From positions 1 to 7,216 of the forward strand of contig CAZXOC010000341.1 in assembly GCA_964642165.1 (NCBI GenBank): DNA of 7,216 nt, written 5' to 3'. The DNA is from CAYRVX01 sp964642165 (GTDB lineage Bacteria > Planctomycetota > Phycisphaerae > SM23-33). The position numbers and the translations under genes are program-made. Positions 5,908 through 7,216 of this stretch are shown in pieces. Below the pieces are notes generated by a model. It made no database searches, was not told where the DNA came from, and saw only the letters and a list, made by a program, of their open reading frames with translations. The first letter of the stretch is position 1. Each line of letters starts with the position of its first letter.

Positions 5908-5948
5908 CGGGCACAACGTCTGCCCGCGACGGCCGCGCGAGGCGCGGC
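5908..5948 (-). terminator. two tandem GC hairpins just after ilvD (possible pause or RNA-stability element)
   Basis: The 68 bases between ilvD and mntA contain two perfect inverted repeats. One is a 7-bp stem GCCGCGC/GCGCGGC with a 3-base loop (5932-5948), beginning one base after the ilvD stop. The other is a 6-bp stem CGGGCA/TGCCCG with a 7-base loop (5908-5926). Neither is followed by a run of T on the minus strand, so this is not a standard intrinsic terminator. It may partly separate ilvD transcription from the toxin-antitoxin genes or protect the ilvD 3' end. GC-rich DNA makes short hairpins by chance fairly often. Confidence 0.25.
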
Positions 5949-5949
5949 G

Positions 5950-7216
5950 TCAGGAGCGCGTCTTGCCGGGCCAGTCGAGCACCGCGCCGGTGTCGGCGCT
6001 GGTGGCGTGGGCGGCGTAGCGCCCCAGCGCGCCGTGCGTGATCTGCGGCGGGCGCGGCTTGTGTCGTTTCCGGCGGCGCGCGAACTCGGCGCGGCTGACG
6101 CGGGCGTTGAGCGTGCCGGCGGGGATGTCGATCTCGACGACGTCGCCGTTCCGCAGCAGCCCGATCTCTCCGCCGGCGGCGGCCTCCGGGGCGACGTGCC
6201 CGACCGCCGGCCCGCTCGTGCCGCCGCTGAAGCGCCCGTCCGTGATCAGGAAGCACTTGTCGTACAGGCCGAACCCCTTAATGTAGCTCGTCGGGGCGAG
6301 CATTTCCTGCATGCCCGGGCCGCCGCGCGGACCCTCGTTGCGGATGACCACCACGTCGCCCGCCTTGACCTTGCCGTCCAGGATCACCTCGCAGGCGTCC
6401 TCCTGGCTCTCGCAGATCACGGCCCGCCCGACGAAACGGTACATGGACGGGGCGAGCCCGGAGCGCTTGACGATCGCGCCGTCGCGGGCGATGTTGCCGT
6501 ACAGCACCACCAGGGCGCCCCGCTTCGTGAAGGCCCGATCCAGCCGGCGGATGACGTCCGTCGCGTCGAGGCGCCCGGCGTTCTTCGTCGGCAGCTTCCG
6601 GGGCTTGGCGCCCCGCAGCATCGCGCGGACCTCCTCGACGCTTCGGCCGGTCGCCTGCCAGCCCTGGCGGTAGAGCTTCTTCGCCTCGGGGCAGATCCGC
6701 CCGCTGCGGAGCGACCACTGCCGGAGGTTCTGGTCGACCGTCTTGCCCGTGACGGTCATGATCTCGCCGTGGACCAGCCGGGGGCGGTCGGCCCGCAGTT
6801 GGGCCAGGATCGTGTGGATGCCGCCGGCGCGGTGGAGGTCCTGGATGTGATACAGCCTTCCCTCGGGCGTCTCCGAGGGGGCGACGCGGCAGATGTTCGG
6901 CGTGCGGCGGGAGACGCGCTCGATGTCCTTCAGGCCGAACGTCACCCCCGCCTCGTTGGCCATCGCCAGCAGGTGCAGCACCGTGTTGCTCGACCCGCCC
7001 ATGGCCATGTCCAGCGTGAAGGCGTTCTCGAAGGCCTTCTTGTTCATGATCCGCCGCGGCAGCAGGGGGTAGGTCTCCTTCAGCCCGCTGCGGATCCAGC
7101 CCCGGGCCATCTCGACGACGCGCCCGGCGGCCGCCGTGTACAGGGCCATCCGCGCCGGCGAGGTCGCCAGGCACGTGCCGTTGCCCGGCAGGGCCATGCC
7201 GATCGCCTCGGACAGG
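5950..7216 (-). CDS. ilvD: dihydroxy-acid dehydratase, long E. coli-type form (partial, N-terminus beyond window)
   Basis: About 421 codons, open at the window's right end. IlvD dehydrates 2,3-dihydroxy-isovalerate and -methylvalerate to the 2-oxoacids in valine, isoleucine, leucine and pantothenate synthesis. Seen in order: LSEAIGMALPGNGT at the very edge, FTLDMAMGGSSNTVLHLLA, DLHRAGGIHTIL, VLYGNIARDGAIVK, ESQEDACEVILDGKVKAGDVVVIRN followed by EGPRGGPGMQEMLAPTSY, and TDGRFSGGTSG with the catalytic serine (codon near 6226-6228). The C-terminus, AAHATSADTGAVLD, parallels the E. coli end. A basic stretch of about 50 residues between GKTVDQNL and VIRRLDRAF matches the longer insert of the ~616-residue E. 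coli form rather than the ~555-residue form. Around 195 N-terminal residues are outside the window, including the three Fe-S cluster cysteines, so cluster type cannot be judged. The last 60 residues are rich in Arg, Lys and His before the conserved tail. Confidence 0.95.
   Translation of the reverse strand, partial: LSEAIGMALPGNGTCLATSPARMALYTAAAGRVVEMARGWIRSGLKETYPLLPRRIMNKKAFENAFTLDMAMGGSSNTVLHLLAMANEAGVTFGLKDIERVSRRTPNICRVAPSETPEGRLYHIQDLHRAGGIHTILAQLRADRPRLVHGEIMTVTGKTVDQNLRQWSLRSGRICPEAKKLYRQGWQATGRSVEEVRAMLRGAKPRKLPTKNAGRLDATDVIRRLDRAFTKRGALVVLYGNIARDGAIVKRSGLAPSMYRFVGRAVICESQEDACEVILDGKVKAGDVVVIRNEGPRGGPGMQEMLAPTSYIKGFGLYDKCFLITDGRFSGGTSGPAVGHVAPEAAAGGEIGLLRNGDVVEIDIPAGTLNARVSRAEFARRRKRHKPRPPQITHGALGRYAAHATSADTGAVLDWPGKTRS

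Noticed and set aside
3942..6041. 699-codon plus-strand frame, the longest in the window
   Set aside because: It runs antisense through four genes with clear motifs (HepT-like membrane protein, HepT, MntA, end of ilvD), and its translation shows no domain or sensible start context.
5882..6256. 125-residue N-terminal extension of the MntA gene from an ATG at 6256
   Set aside because: The extension is arginine-rich and lies within ilvD in another frame. The MNT domain starts normally at 5881.
6278..7174. 298-codon minus-strand frame within ilvD
   Set aside because: It is an out-of-frame reading of ilvD with no conserved motifs, while the ilvD frame carries the full set.
1..7216. CRISPR array, tRNA or rRNA gene, insertion sequence or attachment-site repeats
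   Set aside because: No regularly spaced repeats, cloverleaf-like segments, transposase or integrase motifs, or flanking direct repeats were seen by eye. Coding genes fill nearly the whole window.

Overview
This is a strongly G+C-rich bacterial window in which every supportable gene lies on the minus strand, so transcription runs from high to low coordinates. Coding density is very high and several neighbouring genes share four-base start/stop overlaps. The long plus-strand reading frames are antisense shadows produced by the high-GC third codon position. No marker in the window fixes the taxon. A high-GC environmental bacterium is certain; anything narrower, such as Planctomycetota, would be a guess.

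In transcription order, the window opens with the 3' two thirds of ilvD (5950-7216, cut by the window end), encoding a long, E. coli-type dihydroxy-acid dehydratase. Two small GC hairpins follow. Next is a minimal nucleotidyltransferase antitoxin (MntA-type, 5591-5881) overlapping a DUF86/HepT toxin that starts with TTG (5262-5594). After 69 bases comes an unusual 421-residue protein (3927-5192): a second HepT-like helical domain, one transmembrane helix and a beta-rich C-terminal region of unknown function. Then come an SMC/OLD-like AAA ATPase (2648-3871), a DUF4276 TOPRIM-like protein (1989-2651) and a PhzF-family isomerase (1156-1992), all joined by ATGA overlaps. The window closes with the first ~376 codons of a LarA-type nickel-pincer racemase/epimerase (1-1130, cut by the window start).

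The overall picture is a compact conflict or defence cassette sitting between two metabolic genes. It contains a MntA-HepT toxin-antitoxin pair, a membrane-tethered HepT-like protein and an ATPase plus TOPRIM-like pair. The ATPase/DUF4276 pair has the architecture of split OLD/PARIS-like effector systems: an ATP-driven sensor with a candidate metal-dependent TOPRIM effector. The PhzF gene is tied to that pair by a translational-coupling overlap, which is unexpected for a metabolic isomerase. The most novel element is the HepT-like/transmembrane/beta-rich protein directly downstream of a canonical HepT.
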